DNA of 64,000 bases from Candidatus Gastranaerophilales bacterium (GTDB taxonomy: Bacteria > Cyanobacteriota > Vampirovibrionia > Gastranaerophilales > Gastranaerophilaceae): assembly GCA_944324305.1 (NCBI GenBank), contig CALUVV010000008.1, positions 62,001 to 126,000 of the forward strand, in the 5' to 3' direction. Under the pieces are notes generated by a model, which was not told where the DNA came from, did no database searches, and was given only the letters and a program-made list of their open reading frames with translations. Both the position numbers and the translations under genes were made by a program. Of the stretch, positions 45,280-54,446 are shown piece after piece (position 1 is the stretch's first letter; every line of letters starts with the position of its first letter).

Positions 45280-47877
45280 TTATTGTTTATTAAATGTTAT
45301 TTCATCGTTATCAACATCGATTATAACTTTATCGCCGCGCAGGAATTTCTGAGCAAGAATTTGTTTTGACAGCGGGTTTTCAATCAATTGTCTTATAACC
45401 CTTTTAAGAGGCCTTGCACCATATACGGGGTTAAACCCGCGTGTTGCAAGAAATTCTTTTGCATCAGGAGTTATTTCAAAATCAATTTCCTGATCTTTAA
45501 GAAGCTTTCTCAAATAATCCATTTGAATATCAACAATTTTTGTTAAGTCCTGCATGTTCAAAGCTCTGAAAAAGATTGTTTCATCAATTCTGTTTAAAAA
45601 CTCCGGTTTAAATCTGCTTCTCAAAACTTCAAGGACTTTGTCTTTTGTTTCCTCAAAATTTTGCTGTGATACCATAGAGTTCAGAGTATTTTCAAGAATA
45701 ATATCACTTCCGATGTTTGAAGTCATAATAATCAATGTATTTTTAAAGTCAACCGTTCTTCCTTTAGAATCCGTCAAACGGCCGTCATCAAAAATTTGAA
45801 GCATTATATTAAACACATCAGGATGTCCTTTTTCTATTTCATCGAAAAGAACAACCGAATAAGGTTTACGGCGCACAGCTTCGGTTAATTGGCCGCCTTC
45901 GTCATACCCGACATATCCCGGAGGGGCTCCGACAAGTCTTGAAACATTGTGCTTTTCCATATATTCCGACATATCAATACGGATAAGCGCATCTTCATCA
46001 TTAAACATGAATTCTGCAAGCGATTTGGCAAGTTCGGTTTTACCAACCCCTGTAGGTCCCAGAAACAAAAAGGTGCCTATCGGGCGTTTAGGGTCTTTCA
46101 ACCCCGAACGGGCGCGGCGTATTGCATCGGCAACCGTATCTACGGCTTCTTCCTGCCCGACAAGACGTTTATGCAGAATATCTTCCATATTAAGCAATTT
46201 TTGTTTTTCGCTTTCTACAAGTTTGTTTACGGGAATTCCTGTCCACTTGCTTACGACATTTGCAATATCTTCATCATCAATTTCTTCTTTAAGCAGTTTA
46301 TTATCAACTTTTTCTTTATTTTGAACGGCTTTTAATTGCTTTTCAAGTTCTAAAAGTTTACCGTATTTAAGTTCGGCAGCAGTCTGTAAATCGGTATTAC
46401 GTTCCGCTTCATCTATTTGATTTTTAACTTTTTCGATTTCTTCTTTAATACCCGCTTCTCCCGTAATTGAAGCTTTTTCCTGTTCCCACTGTGCTTTAAG
46501 TCTGGAAATTTTGCTTTCTAAATCATCTATTTGTTTTGTCAAATCAGCAACTTTATTTTTTGCATCTTCATCATCTTCTTTTTTAAGTGCTTCCCGTTCG
46601 ATTTCAAGCTGAATTTTCTGACGCATCATTTTGTCAATTTCTTCAGGCATTGAATCTATTTCAATACGAAGTGAAGAAGCTGCCTCATCAATCAAATCAA
46701 TTGCTTTATCAGGTAAAAACCTATCTGTAATATATCTGTCTGACAATTTTGCAGCTGCAATTAACGCGCTGTCTAAAATACGAATACCATGATGAACTTC
46801 GTATTTTTCTTTTAAACCTCTTAATATAGAAATTGTATCTTCAACAGAGGGTTCTCCGACGAGTACAGGTTGAAAACGTCTTTCAAGGGCAGGGTCTTTT
46901 TCTATATATTTTCTGTATTCGTTAACTGTCGTTGCACCTATTGTTCTTAATACTCCACGCGCAAGCATAGGTTTAAGAAGGTTGCCCGCATCCATGGAGC
47001 CCTCTGTTGCACCTGCTCCGACAACAGTATGAAGTTCATCAATAAACATTACGATTTCGCCGTTTGAATTTTCCACTTCTTTTAATACAGCTTTCAAACG
47101 TTCTTCAAATTCACCCCTGAATTTAGCACCTGCAACAAGAGCACCCATATCAAGAGATACAAGTTTAACATCTTTTAAACTTTCCGGAACATCACCGCGT
47201 ACAATACGCTGTGCCAGCCCTTCAACAATGGCGGTTTTCCCGACCCCCGGCTCGCCGATTAACACAGGGTTATTTTTTGTTCTTCTGTTTAAGACCTGAA
47301 TTATACGTCTGACTTCTTCATCACGGCCTATAACAGGATCTAATTTTCCTTTTCTTGCAAGTGCTGTCAGGTCGGTTGAATACTTTTCCAACGCTTTCAT
47401 ATTTTCTTCTGCATTTTTATTATCCACTTTTTTGTTACCTCTGATTTTTTTCATTGCATTCAAAACTTTATTTGTGTCGACATTATAATTCCTCAATAAC
47501 AGCTGAATAGGGCTGTTATCAAGTTTGGTCATAGCAAGCAGAATAGCTTCGGCACTGATAAATTCGTCTTTAAATTCCTCTGCCTGCTGTCCTGCCAAGT
47601 CCAGAAGCTGATATGTTTTTGCTGACAAAAATACCTGCCCCGAAGGAGGTCCTGAAATTGTCGGGAATGAATTCACAACCGAAACAATTTTATCAATAAA
47701 TCCCTGATTTAATAATTTTAGTTCGGTTAAATAATCTTTTATCGCACCGTTATCCTTAATCATGGCAAGCATAATATGCTCGGGCTGCATTTCAGAATTT
47801 TTATGCGCCTGCATGATTGCGCCTGCAGAATTTAATAATTCCTGTGAATAATTCGTAAATTTGTTAAAATCTGGCAT
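45280..47877 (-). CDS. clpB: ATP-dependent disaggregase ClpB
   Basis: 865 residues, full length. The N-terminal Clp repeat domain is followed by NBD1 ([15 protein letters not shown]), the coiled-coil middle domain (about 410-530) and NBD2 ([17 protein letters not shown]). It works with DnaK in dissolving aggregates. The IGF/IGL loop for ClpP docking is absent, as expected. A single-gene unit with a terminator; the start ATG follows TGGAG. Confidence 0.97.
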   Translation of the reverse strand: MPDFNKFTNYSQELLNSAGAIMQAHKNSEMQPEHIMLAMIKDNGAIKDYLTELKLLNQGFIDKIVSVVNSFPTISGPPSGQVFLSAKTYQLLDLAGQQAEEFKDEFISAEAILLAMTKLDNSPIQLLLRNYNVDTNKVLNAMKKIRGNKKVDNKNAEENMKALEKYSTDLTALARKGKLDPVIGRDEEVRRIIQVLNRRTKNNPVLIGEPGVGKTAIVEGLAQRIVRGDVPESLKDVKLVSLDMGALVAGAKFRGEFEERLKAVLKEVENSNGEIVMFIDELHTVVGAGATEGSMDAGNLLKPMLARGVLRTIGATTVNEYRKYIEKDPALERRFQPVLVGEPSVEDTISILRGLKEKYEVHHGIRILDSALIAAAKLSDRYITDRFLPDKAIDLIDEAASSLRIEIDSMPEEIDKMMRQKIQLEIEREALKKEDDEDAKNKVADLTKQIDDLESKISRLKAQWEQEKASITGEAGIKEEIEKVKNQIDEAERNTDLQTAAELKYGKLLELEKQLKAVQNKEKVDNKLLKEEIDDEDIANVVSKWTGIPVNKLVESEKQKLLNMEDILHKRLVGQEEAVDTVADAIRRARSGLKDPKRPIGTFLFLGPTGVGKTELAKSLAEFMFNDEDALIRIDMSEYMEKHNVSRLVGAPPGYVGYDEGGQLTEAVRRKPYSVVLFDEIEKGHPDVFNIMLQIFDDGRLTDSKGRTVDFKNTLIIMTSNIGSDIILENTLNSMVSQQNFEETKDKVLEVLRSRFKPEFLNRIDETIFFRALNMQDLTKIVDIQMDYLRKLLKDQEIDFEITPDAKEFLATRGFNPVYGARPLKRVIRQLIENPLSKQILAQKFLRGDKVIIDVDNDEITFNKQ

Positions 47878-47968
47878 AACAATAACTCCATTTAAAATAA
47901 CTTATACATTTATTTTAACGTTATTTTCGCAAAAGTCATTGAAATTAATTTTTAATTAATTATTTATA

Positions 47969-47997
47969 TTGACAAATAATAAAATATAATAAATAAT
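47969..47997 (+). promoter_or_regulatory. Promoter of the prepilin gene at 48021
   Basis: TTGACA, 17-base spacer, AATAAT, the same as before the prepilin gene at 40180. Confidence 0.6.
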
Positions 47998-48020
47998 AAT
48001 TAAAAAAAGGAGAGATAAAA

Positions 48021-48838
48021 ATGTTTAAACAAACAGCTTTGAGACTGCCCCCCCCCCGCAAACCTGCCGTTTGACCCGCCATACAGGGGATTTTACAAAA
48101 TTTTCTAACGGTTTCACACTTGCTGAAGTTTTAATTACATTAGGAGTTATAGGTATTGTTGCAGCACTTACAATGCCGGCACTGATTGCAAATTATCAGA
48201 AAAAAAGGACTGTCACACAGTTAAAAGCAACATACTCTATTCTGGCGCAAGCATTTGAAAGAGCCAAAGCTGACTACGGAGATATGGAAAACTGGGGTAT
48301 GGACAGTATTTACGGCCAGACATCAGGTGCAGACAAGATTTTCAAAGAATTTACAGAAACCTACTTTGTTCCATACGTAAAACCTGTACAAAATTACGGA
48401 ATAACAACATTAAAGAATATAGGTTATGAAAAGGATATATCTCTGCTTGACGGAAGCAGTGCATATAAATCAGTTAATATTAACTCATCATCTTATATTC
48501 TTATTTTACCAAACGGGACAATAACAAGCTTTAGACTTGATGACCACTGTGATGAAATTGAAACAGACAGCAGCGGGAATAATGTTTGTGTTTCGGAAAG
48601 ATATTATACTTCTATATATATAATAGCAGATATTAACGGTTTAAAAAAGCCTAATACAGTCGGAAAAGATATTTTTGTAATGGCAATGCAATCAAATAAG
48701 TTTGGTTTTTACAACTACACTTCTACAGCAAATAACAGAACCTGGCTTTTAAAAGCCTGCAGCAAAGGAAGTATAGAAAACAGGCATTGCGGAAGATTAA
48801 TACAATATGACGGATGGGAAATCAATTATGATTGGTAG
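48021..48838 (+). CDS. Type IV prepilin-like protein, leader frame broken by a 10-base C tract
   Basis: The start is ATG 48021 behind AAAAAGGAGAG. The leader MFKQTALRL leads into C10, then (with 8 or 11 C) QTCRLTRHTGDFTKFSNG and FTLAEVLITLGV. With 10 C a TGA follows after a few codons. The mature protein is about 240 residues with DINGLKKPNTVGKDIF and a C-terminus RLIQYDGWEINYDW. The frame downstream of the run also opens at TTG 48071. It overlaps the convergent membrane-protein gene by 17 bases. Confidence 0.85.
48048..48057. repeat. C10 homopolymer in prepilin leader
   Basis: Ten C on the top strand in the context CTG-C10-GCA. In-frame lengths are 8 or 11. Confidence 0.9.
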
Positions 48839-49202
48839 GATTATTATTGTCAAAAGCCGTCAGAAACGCAACAGGTATCATTCCCAGAGAAGCTCCCCCA
48901 AAGTATAAAAGCGGTACGGCAATTATTGTAAGAAGCACTGCCTGAAAAGAATTAAAAATACCTTTTGCGGAAATTACCGCAAATGACATAATAACACCGT
49001 ATAATATTGCACATACAGGACCGTATATCCCACCAAGCCGTGCACCGTCCTCAAATGTTTTTGCTTCCGGATGCAAAAATGCAATTATTACTCCGCAAAT
49101 CAGACCCGCTGCAAATGCTCCTAATATAGAATAAAACAAATAAAATCCAAAAATTTCCATGCCTGAACGCTTTACGGACAAATCAAATAAATTTTTAAAC
49201 AT
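48822..49202 (-). CDS. Small integral membrane protein, unknown
   Basis: 126 residues with about four hydrophobic helices (FYLFYSILGAFAAGLICGVI, YGPVCAILYGVIMSFAVI, AVLLTIIAVPLLYFGGASLG). No family recognised. It is downstream of recO by 10 bases, and its end overlaps the convergent prepilin gene. Confidence 0.75.
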   Translation of the reverse strand: MFKNLFDLSVKRSGMEIFGFYLFYSILGAFAAGLICGVIIAFLHPEAKTFEDGARLGGIYGPVCAILYGVIMSFAVISAKGIFNSFQAVLLTIIAVPLLYFGGASLGMIPVAFLTAFDNNNPTNHN

Positions 49203-49212
49203 AATTCACCCC

Positions 49213-49974
49213 TTACTTGATTTCCTGCAATATATCGGTTGAATTAAACTTTTTGGATGAGTGAATATTTATGTATTCCTTTAAAAGCTCAAAGCACACA
49301 GAACATACCTTTTCATTAGCTTTTTCATCATATTCCGATTTGTAATCAAAATCATACTGCAAACAGGCATTTAAAAAATCCCTCAGCTTGTGGTGCATAA
49401 CTGTACGTAATTTATAGTTAGTATTACATTCATTACATATAATTCCGCCCATTTGGGGTGAAAAAAACATATTTTCACCTCTTATCGGTTCTCCACAGCA
49501 TAAACAACAGTCCAATTCTACTCCAAGGCCTGAAATCTGCATCATTTTTAATTGAAACTTAATAACGGCAATCAAAATTTCTATCGTATCGGATGCATTG
49601 GAAATCTTATCAAGAGCTTTATACAGAAGTTCGTAAACCTCGTTTGAACAAGGATCATCCTCAACGCCAAAATTACTCACAACCTCTGAAATATACATTG
49701 AATAAAAGATTTTATCCATGTTTTGACGTGTTTTGTTAAAAGTATTTAAAGCCTCAGCCTGACAAATCCTGTCAAGACTTTTCCCTTTATAAAGCATAAG
49801 CTTATTGGCAACAAGCAAATCCATTCTTGCGCCGAGTTTACTCTTTGGCTTTTTTACTCCCTTTGCAACTCCTCTTATCAGCCCTTTGTCTCTTGAGTAC
49901 ATAACAATAATCTTGTCTGCTTCACTCAAATTGTAAGCTTTAAGATTTATCGCGTCAGTTACGAAATTATTCAT
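49213..49974 (-). CDS. recO: DNA repair protein RecO
   Basis: 253 residues. The N-terminal OB fold (DAINLKAYNLSEADKIIVMYSRDKG begins it) is followed by a helical domain and a zinc finger with CCLCCGEP and CNEC. RecO partners RecR (16854) in RecA loading. It lies 22 bases downstream of pilT, in the same direction. Confidence 0.93.
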   Translation of the reverse strand: MNNFVTDAINLKAYNLSEADKIIVMYSRDKGLIRGVAKGVKKPKSKLGARMDLLVANKLMLYKGKSLDRICQAEALNTFNKTRQNMDKIFYSMYISEVVSNFGVEDDPCSNEVYELLYKALDKISNASDTIEILIAVIKFQLKMMQISGLGVELDCCLCCGEPIRGENMFFSPQMGGIICNECNTNYKLRTVMHHKLRDFLNACLQYDFDYKSEYDEKANEKVCSVCFELLKEYINIHSSKKFNSTDILQEIK

Positions 49975-49996
49975 ACAACTATCTCTGATTTAAATT

Positions 49997-51112
49997 TTAT
50001 TTGCCGGAAGAGCCGAATGTGCCGTGGAATACTCCCCTAAACATTTGCTGCAATTCATTCTTATTATCAGAATAAGTCATTGCAACATCTTCCGTTATCA
50101 AATCCTGTTCAAATAATCTGTACAATGAAGTATTCATTGTAATCATATTGTTGAAAGACCCTTTCTTAACAAGTTCATAAATTTCTTCAAGCTTATCTTT
50201 TTCAATAAAGTCTTTAACCGTCGGAGTTACAACCAAAACTTCGCAAGCCGGACGGCGTCCTGCTCCGTTTGAAATCGGAACAAGTTTTTGAGAAACGGTA
50301 CCTCTCAAAATAGAAGCCAGCTGGCCTCTTACAAATTCTCTGTCAGAAGGCTCATACATGTTTACAATTCTGTTAACTGTCTGGATAGCGTCGTTAGTGT
50401 GAATTGTCGCAAATACAAGGTGGCCTGTTTCAGCGGCTTTTAAAGCTGCTGTTACGGTTTCTTTATCTCTGATTTCGCCGATAAATATAACATCAGGATC
50501 CTGCCTTAAAGCATATTTAATACCGTCAGGGAAAGACGGAGTATCAATTAACACCTGACGTTGTGAAACAAGAGATTTTTTATTTGTAAAGATAAATTCA
50601 ACAGGATCTTCAATCGTAATAATATGCTTCGGATAATTTATATTAACATAGTCAATCAATGAAGCAATTGTTGTAGACTTACCTGATCCCGTAGGCCCTG
50701 TAATCAGTACAAGTCCGTTATTCAAAGTTGCAAACTGTTCAATAGACTCTGGCAGCATTAAGTCCGAAACTTTCTTAATATTATAAGGAATAGTTCTTAT
50801 AACAAGAGCACTTTTGCCAAGCTGCCTGCTCAGATTTACCCTAAAACGCGATACACCGTGAATTTCATATGCAAAGTCCAAATCAAATACAGCATTTACT
50901 TTTCCCTTAAAATGAGTAGGGAGCAAAATATCATAAGCAATTGATATATCATCCTCAGATAAAGCAGGCATGTCAACTTTAGTAATTTTACCGTCAATTC
51001 TGATAGCAGGGTGTTCGTCTACCTGTAGATGAACATCGGAAGCTCCGACAGCAACTGCTTTTTTCAAAAAAGATATTATATTAAATTTAGAATTTGAGTA
51101 ATTTTCAGCCAT
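49997..51112 (-). CDS. pilT: Type IV pilus retraction ATPase PilT
   Basis: 371 residues. ASDVHLQVDEHPAIRIDG at the N-terminus, Walker A GPTGSGKST, the Asp box IITIEDPVEF, Walker B DPDVIFIGEIRD and the His box HLVFATIHTNDA are all present. PilT powers pilus disassembly and twitching. Its presence together with ten prepilin-like genes supports a working pilus or pilus-like machine. Assembly genes (pilB, pilC, pilD, pilQ) are not in the window. Confidence 0.95.
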   Translation of the reverse strand: MAENYSNSKFNIISFLKKAVAVGASDVHLQVDEHPAIRIDGKITKVDMPALSEDDISIAYDILLPTHFKGKVNAVFDLDFAYEIHGVSRFRVNLSRQLGKSALVIRTIPYNIKKVSDLMLPESIEQFATLNNGLVLITGPTGSGKSTTIASLIDYVNINYPKHIITIEDPVEFIFTNKKSLVSQRQVLIDTPSFPDGIKYALRQDPDVIFIGEIRDKETVTAALKAAETGHLVFATIHTNDAIQTVNRIVNMYEPSDREFVRGQLASILRGTVSQKLVPISNGAGRRPACEVLVVTPTVKDFIEKDKLEEIYELVKKGSFNNMITMNTSLYRLFEQDLITEDVAMTYSDNKNELQQMFRGVFHGTFGSSGK

Positions 51113-51212
51113 AATGCTCCTTTCAATAAAAAAAATTATATCATTTTTTTATATATCTGACAATAATATATTTAATGTAACAAAACTGTAACATTAAATT
51201 CAAAAAAGGAAA

Positions 51213-51241
51213 TTTTCAAAAATAAAATTACTTTATATAAG
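51213..51241 (+). promoter_or_regulatory. Possible promoter of the candidate sRNA
   Basis: TTTTCA, 17-base spacer, TATAAG, on the plus strand in a region without plus-strand genes. Confidence 0.35.
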
Positions 51242-51247
51242 AGTAAG

Positions 51248-51417
51248 GGAAATTTAAAATTACAAAAAGGGAAAAATCAATCATCGGATATTAAATAAAG
51301 ATTAATCAAGTTCTTCAAATGGTTTGAACAAAGATTAAAGGAAAAAGTTTTTTATACTCTCTCTCTTAATATCCTCGTGTTTATTTAATGTTGCCTTCAA
51401 ACGGCAACTTTTTTTTT
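51248..51417 (+). ncRNA. Candidate structured small RNA
   Basis: The 340-base gap between pilT and trxB (both minus strand) ends in a strong plus-strand terminator with no plus-strand gene before it. Between a possible start near 51248 and the terminator, GGATATTAA (about 51286) can pair with TTAATATCC (about 51366), enclosing a hairpin TTCAAA-TGG-TTTGAA. The size of about 170 bases and a long closing stem around a largely open interior recall 6S RNA, but I could not establish identity. Boundaries are approximate. Confidence 0.4.
51390..51417 (+). terminator. Strong plus-strand terminator
   Basis: Stem GTTGCC/GGCAAC with a 7-base loop followed by nine T. Only the plus-strand reading has the T run. 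Confidence 0.8.
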
Positions 51418-51420
51418 GCA

Positions 51421-51441
51421 AGCGCAGCCGCTTGACCCGCC
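51421..51441. repeat. Short dispersed GC-rich repeat
   Basis: GCAGCCGCTTGACCCGCCA. The core GCCG(C/T)TTGACCCG(A/C)C also occurs near 30471-30487 and 48067-48080, both in prepilin leader regions and in the same top-strand direction. Confidence 0.5.
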
Positions 51442-51451
51442 AAATCTTACA

Positions 51452-52384
51452 CTATACAGCGACTTCCTTATGTGTTTCTATATATTTAACAGCATAAACC
51501 GCGCCCACAGCACCGTCAGATGCGGCTGTAATAACCTGTCTTAGCGGAGTTGTCCTTACATCTCCCACTGCAAAAACTCCTTCAACCGAAGCTGCCATTG
51601 TCTCGTCCGTCACAATAAAACCTCTTGCATCCTGCTGAAGCTGGCCGTTAATATTTTCAACATTCGGGGTTATGCCTATATAAGGGAAAACACCGTTAAC
51701 CGGTAAATCTGAAAGTTCTTTTGTTTTTACATTTTCCAAAACTGCTGTTGTTACAAGATTATCGCCTTTAATTTCTTTTACAACCGAGTTCCAGATAAAC
51801 TCGATTTTTTCATTTTTAAACGCGCGTTCCTGAACGATTTTATCTGCGCGAAGTTCGTCGCGTCTGTGAATTACGTAAACTTTATCAGCAAATTTCGTCA
51901 AATACATTGCTTCTTCAACAGCTGCATTACCGCCGCCAACAACAGCAACAATTTTATTTCTGTAGAAAGCACCGTCGCAAACAGCACAGTAGCTTACTCC
52001 GCGTCCTACAAATTCATTTTCGCCGGGAACTCCGAGTTTCATCGGCTGCGCGCCTGTAGCGATAATAATAGTTTTTGCTTTAAATTCATATTCATTTGTT
52101 ATAATTGTTTTTGATTTTAAATCAATACTTTTTATTTCCTGCATAGGAAATTTATTAACACCGAATTTGTCTGCGTGTTCTTCAAATTTTTCCATTAAAT
52201 CGTAGCCGCCTACTATCTGAAATCCCGGATAATTTTCCAGTTCCAGATAATTTGAAGGCTGGCCTCCGAGCATATTTATATCAACGATTGCTGTTGATAC
52301 TGCTCCTCTTGCGGCATAAATAGCAGCAGAAAGACCTGCAGGACCGCCGCCTAAAATTATAGTATCAAAATTTAATTGCTCCAT
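51452..52384 (-). CDS. trxB: Thioredoxin reductase
   Basis: 310 residues. FAD motif GGGPAGLSAAIYAARG at the start, redox CxxC in SYCAVCDGAFY, NAD(P) motif VVGGGNAAVEEA, and the C-terminal GVFAVGDVRTTPLRQV. It reduces thioredoxin with NADPH. The next gene downstream on its strand is pilT; the gap holds a candidate sRNA on the other strand. Confidence 0.96.
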   Translation of the reverse strand: MEQLNFDTIILGGGPAGLSAAIYAARGAVSTAIVDINMLGGQPSNYLELENYPGFQIVGGYDLMEKFEEHADKFGVNKFPMQEIKSIDLKSKTIITNEYEFKAKTIIIATGAQPMKLGVPGENEFVGRGVSYCAVCDGAFYRNKIVAVVGGGNAAVEEAMYLTKFADKVYVIHRRDELRADKIVQERAFKNEKIEFIWNSVVKEIKGDNLVTTAVLENVKTKELSDLPVNGVFPYIGITPNVENINGQLQQDARGFIVTDETMAASVEGVFAVGDVRTTPLRQVITAASDGAVGAVYAVKYIETHKEVAV

Positions 52385-52393
52385 TTTCTATCC

Positions 52394-52891
52394 TCATTTT
52401 CCTGTAATACTTGAACCTGATATTTTTTCACCTTTTAAAATATAAATTGCAGTATCTTTTTTAATCAAAGATTTGTCGTGAATTGAAAACGTTTCTAATG
52501 TTAAATAATTTACACCGGTAAAAGTATTTCCGTCAAGTTTTAAATCAACCGTATCGGTTAATTTTTTATTTCCGTCATACTCCCCTGTCTTGGAAAATCT
52601 TATGATATTTCCGTCAACATAATCCAGTTTAACAGAAGCACTCGCTCCTGTAAACGGGTTGTTTAAATTTATGACGTCACCTGTTCTTGATAAGTTCCAA
52701 AAATCTACGGTTACAGGTTTGAAATATAAACTGCCCGATTGTTTATCTATTTTTGCAACTACCCGCCAGCTTCCGAAAAAAGAATTCGGAACTGCTCCAA
52801 CCATGGAAACACCTGCTTTTAAGGTTTCAGCTGATGTCGATAATCCTATAAAAAACAAAAATAAAATTAATAATTTTTTAAATACTTTCAT
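52394..52891 (-). CDS. Secreted protein of unknown function
   Basis: 165 residues. N-terminal signal peptide (KKLLILFLFFIGLSTSA), then a beta-rich domain with SWRVVAKIDKQSG and NIIRFSKTGEYDGNKKLTD. No family recognised. It lies between pgi (16 bases upstream) and trxB (9 bases downstream), so it is in the same operon. Probably periplasmic or outer-membrane associated. Confidence 0.75.
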   Translation of the reverse strand: MKVFKKLLILFLFFIGLSTSAETLKAGVSMVGAVPNSFFGSWRVVAKIDKQSGSLYFKPVTVDFWNLSRTGDVINLNNPFTGASASVKLDYVDGNIIRFSKTGEYDGNKKLTDTVDLKLDGNTFTGVNYLTLETFSIHDKSLIKKDTAIYILKGEKISGSSITGK

Positions 52892-52907
52892 GTTTTACGG
52901 ATGCATC

Positions 52908-54296
52908 CTATATTGCGGACATTTTTTCTTTTAAAGCCTGAGCTGATTCTTCATAGCCCACTCTGCCCATTAATGCATAAGTATAATTTTTTGCCTGCTC
53001 AACACCCGGCTGATTAAACGTATTAATATTATATAATTCTCCGGCAATAGCAGTTTGAACTTCCAGCATATAAAGCAGCTGTGCAACATTATAACCGTCA
53101 ACTTTTTCAAGAGTAATTGTAACGGTTGGTCTTCCGTAATCAGACAGGGCAACTCTTGTGGAATCAGCTTCGGCATTAATCAGCTGATTTATGGTTTTTC
53201 CGCCGAGATAGCCAATACCCGTATACTCAAAAATATTAGGAATTTCAAGAGTATTATCAAATTCCGCAACCCTTATAAAGTTTATAACTTTATCATTCGG
53301 CCCTTCGTTATAAAGCTGAATTTGTGAATGCTGGTCTGTAGCACCGAGAGCCTTTATCGGAGTAGGTCCGATATGAACGTCATTTCCGTCTTTGTCTTTA
53401 TTTTTTCCCAAAGATTCCGCCCATAATTGAACATACCAGTCGGAAACATGTTTTAATCTGCTTGAATAAGGCATCATTACAGATAAATTTTTACCTTTTT
53501 TGGTATCCATCAAATAATGAATTAACGCATTTTGAGCCGCGATATTTTCTTTAATATCGGTATTTTTCAATGCCAGATCCATATCCTTAATACCGTTCAT
53601 AATTTCATCGATATCAATACCTACGAGGGCAAACGGCAGTAAGCCGACGGCTGAAAAGACCGAAAATCTTCCGCCGACGTCATCAGGAACAACAAAAGTT
53701 TTATACCCTTCCTGTTCGGAAATCTGTCTTAAAATCCCTGTTTTTTTGTCTGTTGTAGATACAATATTATATCTGTATTCGTCGCCTAATTCCTGTTCAA
53801 GAAAATTTTTAACAATCATAAACTGCGACATTGTTTCGGCAGTTGAACCTGATTTTGTAATAACATTTACGAGAGTTTTCTTTAGGTCTAGAACCTTTAA
53901 AAGCCCCGCAATTGTATCAGGGTCAATATTATCAAGGAAGAAAATTCTCGGCAAATCATTTCTTTGTTCGGGAGTTAAAAGGTTCCAGTAAGGTTTTAGC
54001 AAAGCTTCGGTAACGGCGAGCCCTCCGAGTGCGGAACCTCCTATACCAAGTACAAGAATATTTTCAAAGCGGCCCTGCACCATTGCGGCATATTCTTTAA
54101 CATACCATACTGTTTCTTCGCTGTAGCCGAGGTTCATCCACTGAAGCCATTGCCCCGGTTTATCTTTTCTTTTATTCAAGTCGGCAATAATATGAGCTAT
54201 AGTATCTTTGTATTTGTCAAATTCTTCATGAAGATTTAAGCCGTTTTCCTGACCTATAATCATTTCATCAGAATATCTATAGTCCAATTTAATCAT
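52908..54296 (-). CDS. pgi: Glucose-6-phosphate isomerase
   Basis: 462 residues from ATG 54296, behind GAGGGG with 9-base spacing. The frame opens 18 codons earlier, but that part is unlike the family. LVLGIGGSALGGLAVTEAL, VITKSGSTAETMSQF, DDVGGRFSVFSAVGLLP and ALGATDQHSQIQLYNEGP are the PGI signatures. It interconverts glucose-6-P and fructose-6-P in glycolysis and supplies GlmS. Confidence 0.95.
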   Translation of the reverse strand: MIKLDYRYSDEMIIGQENGLNLHEEFDKYKDTIAHIIADLNKRKDKPGQWLQWMNLGYSEETVWYVKEYAAMVQGRFENILVLGIGGSALGGLAVTEALLKPYWNLLTPEQRNDLPRIFFLDNIDPDTIAGLLKVLDLKKTLVNVITKSGSTAETMSQFMIVKNFLEQELGDEYRYNIVSTTDKKTGILRQISEQEGYKTFVVPDDVGGRFSVFSAVGLLPFALVGIDIDEIMNGIKDMDLALKNTDIKENIAAQNALIHYLMDTKKGKNLSVMMPYSSRLKHVSDWYVQLWAESLGKNKDKDGNDVHIGPTPIKALGATDQHSQIQLYNEGPNDKVINFIRVAEFDNTLEIPNIFEYTGIGYLGGKTINQLINAEADSTRVALSDYGRPTVTITLEKVDGYNVAQLLYMLEVQTAIAGELYNINTFNQPGVEQAKNYTYALMGRVGYEESAQALKEKMSAI

Positions 54297-54415
54297 ATTA
54301 TTTACCCCTCTAAAATAACCTTTCTCTCTCAAATTATACACTTTATACACTTATTATATTGCGTAAAGATTTGAAAACAAGGATATACGGGTGATATTTA
54401 ATAATTATTTACCGT

Positions 54416-54442
54416 AAAAAAGAGCCTTTAAAGGCTCTTTTT
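54416..54442 (-). terminator. Terminator after the DnaJ-domain gene
   Basis: AAAAAAGAGCCTTT/AAAGGCTCTTTTTT, no or tiny loop; T run on the minus strand. Confidence 0.8.
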
Positions 54443-54446
54443 TTTA

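Noticed and set aside
5873-48071. Short prepilin ORFs that begin inside or just after the C tract (for example at 5873 or 48071) as the real genes
   Set aside because: Those starts lie within the hydrophobic helix or lack a ribosome site, whereas good AAAGGAG sites and leaders exist upstream of the tracts.
51248-51417. Firm call of 6S RNA
   Set aside because: Size and a closing stem fit, but the central bubble and conserved positions cannot be verified by eye.
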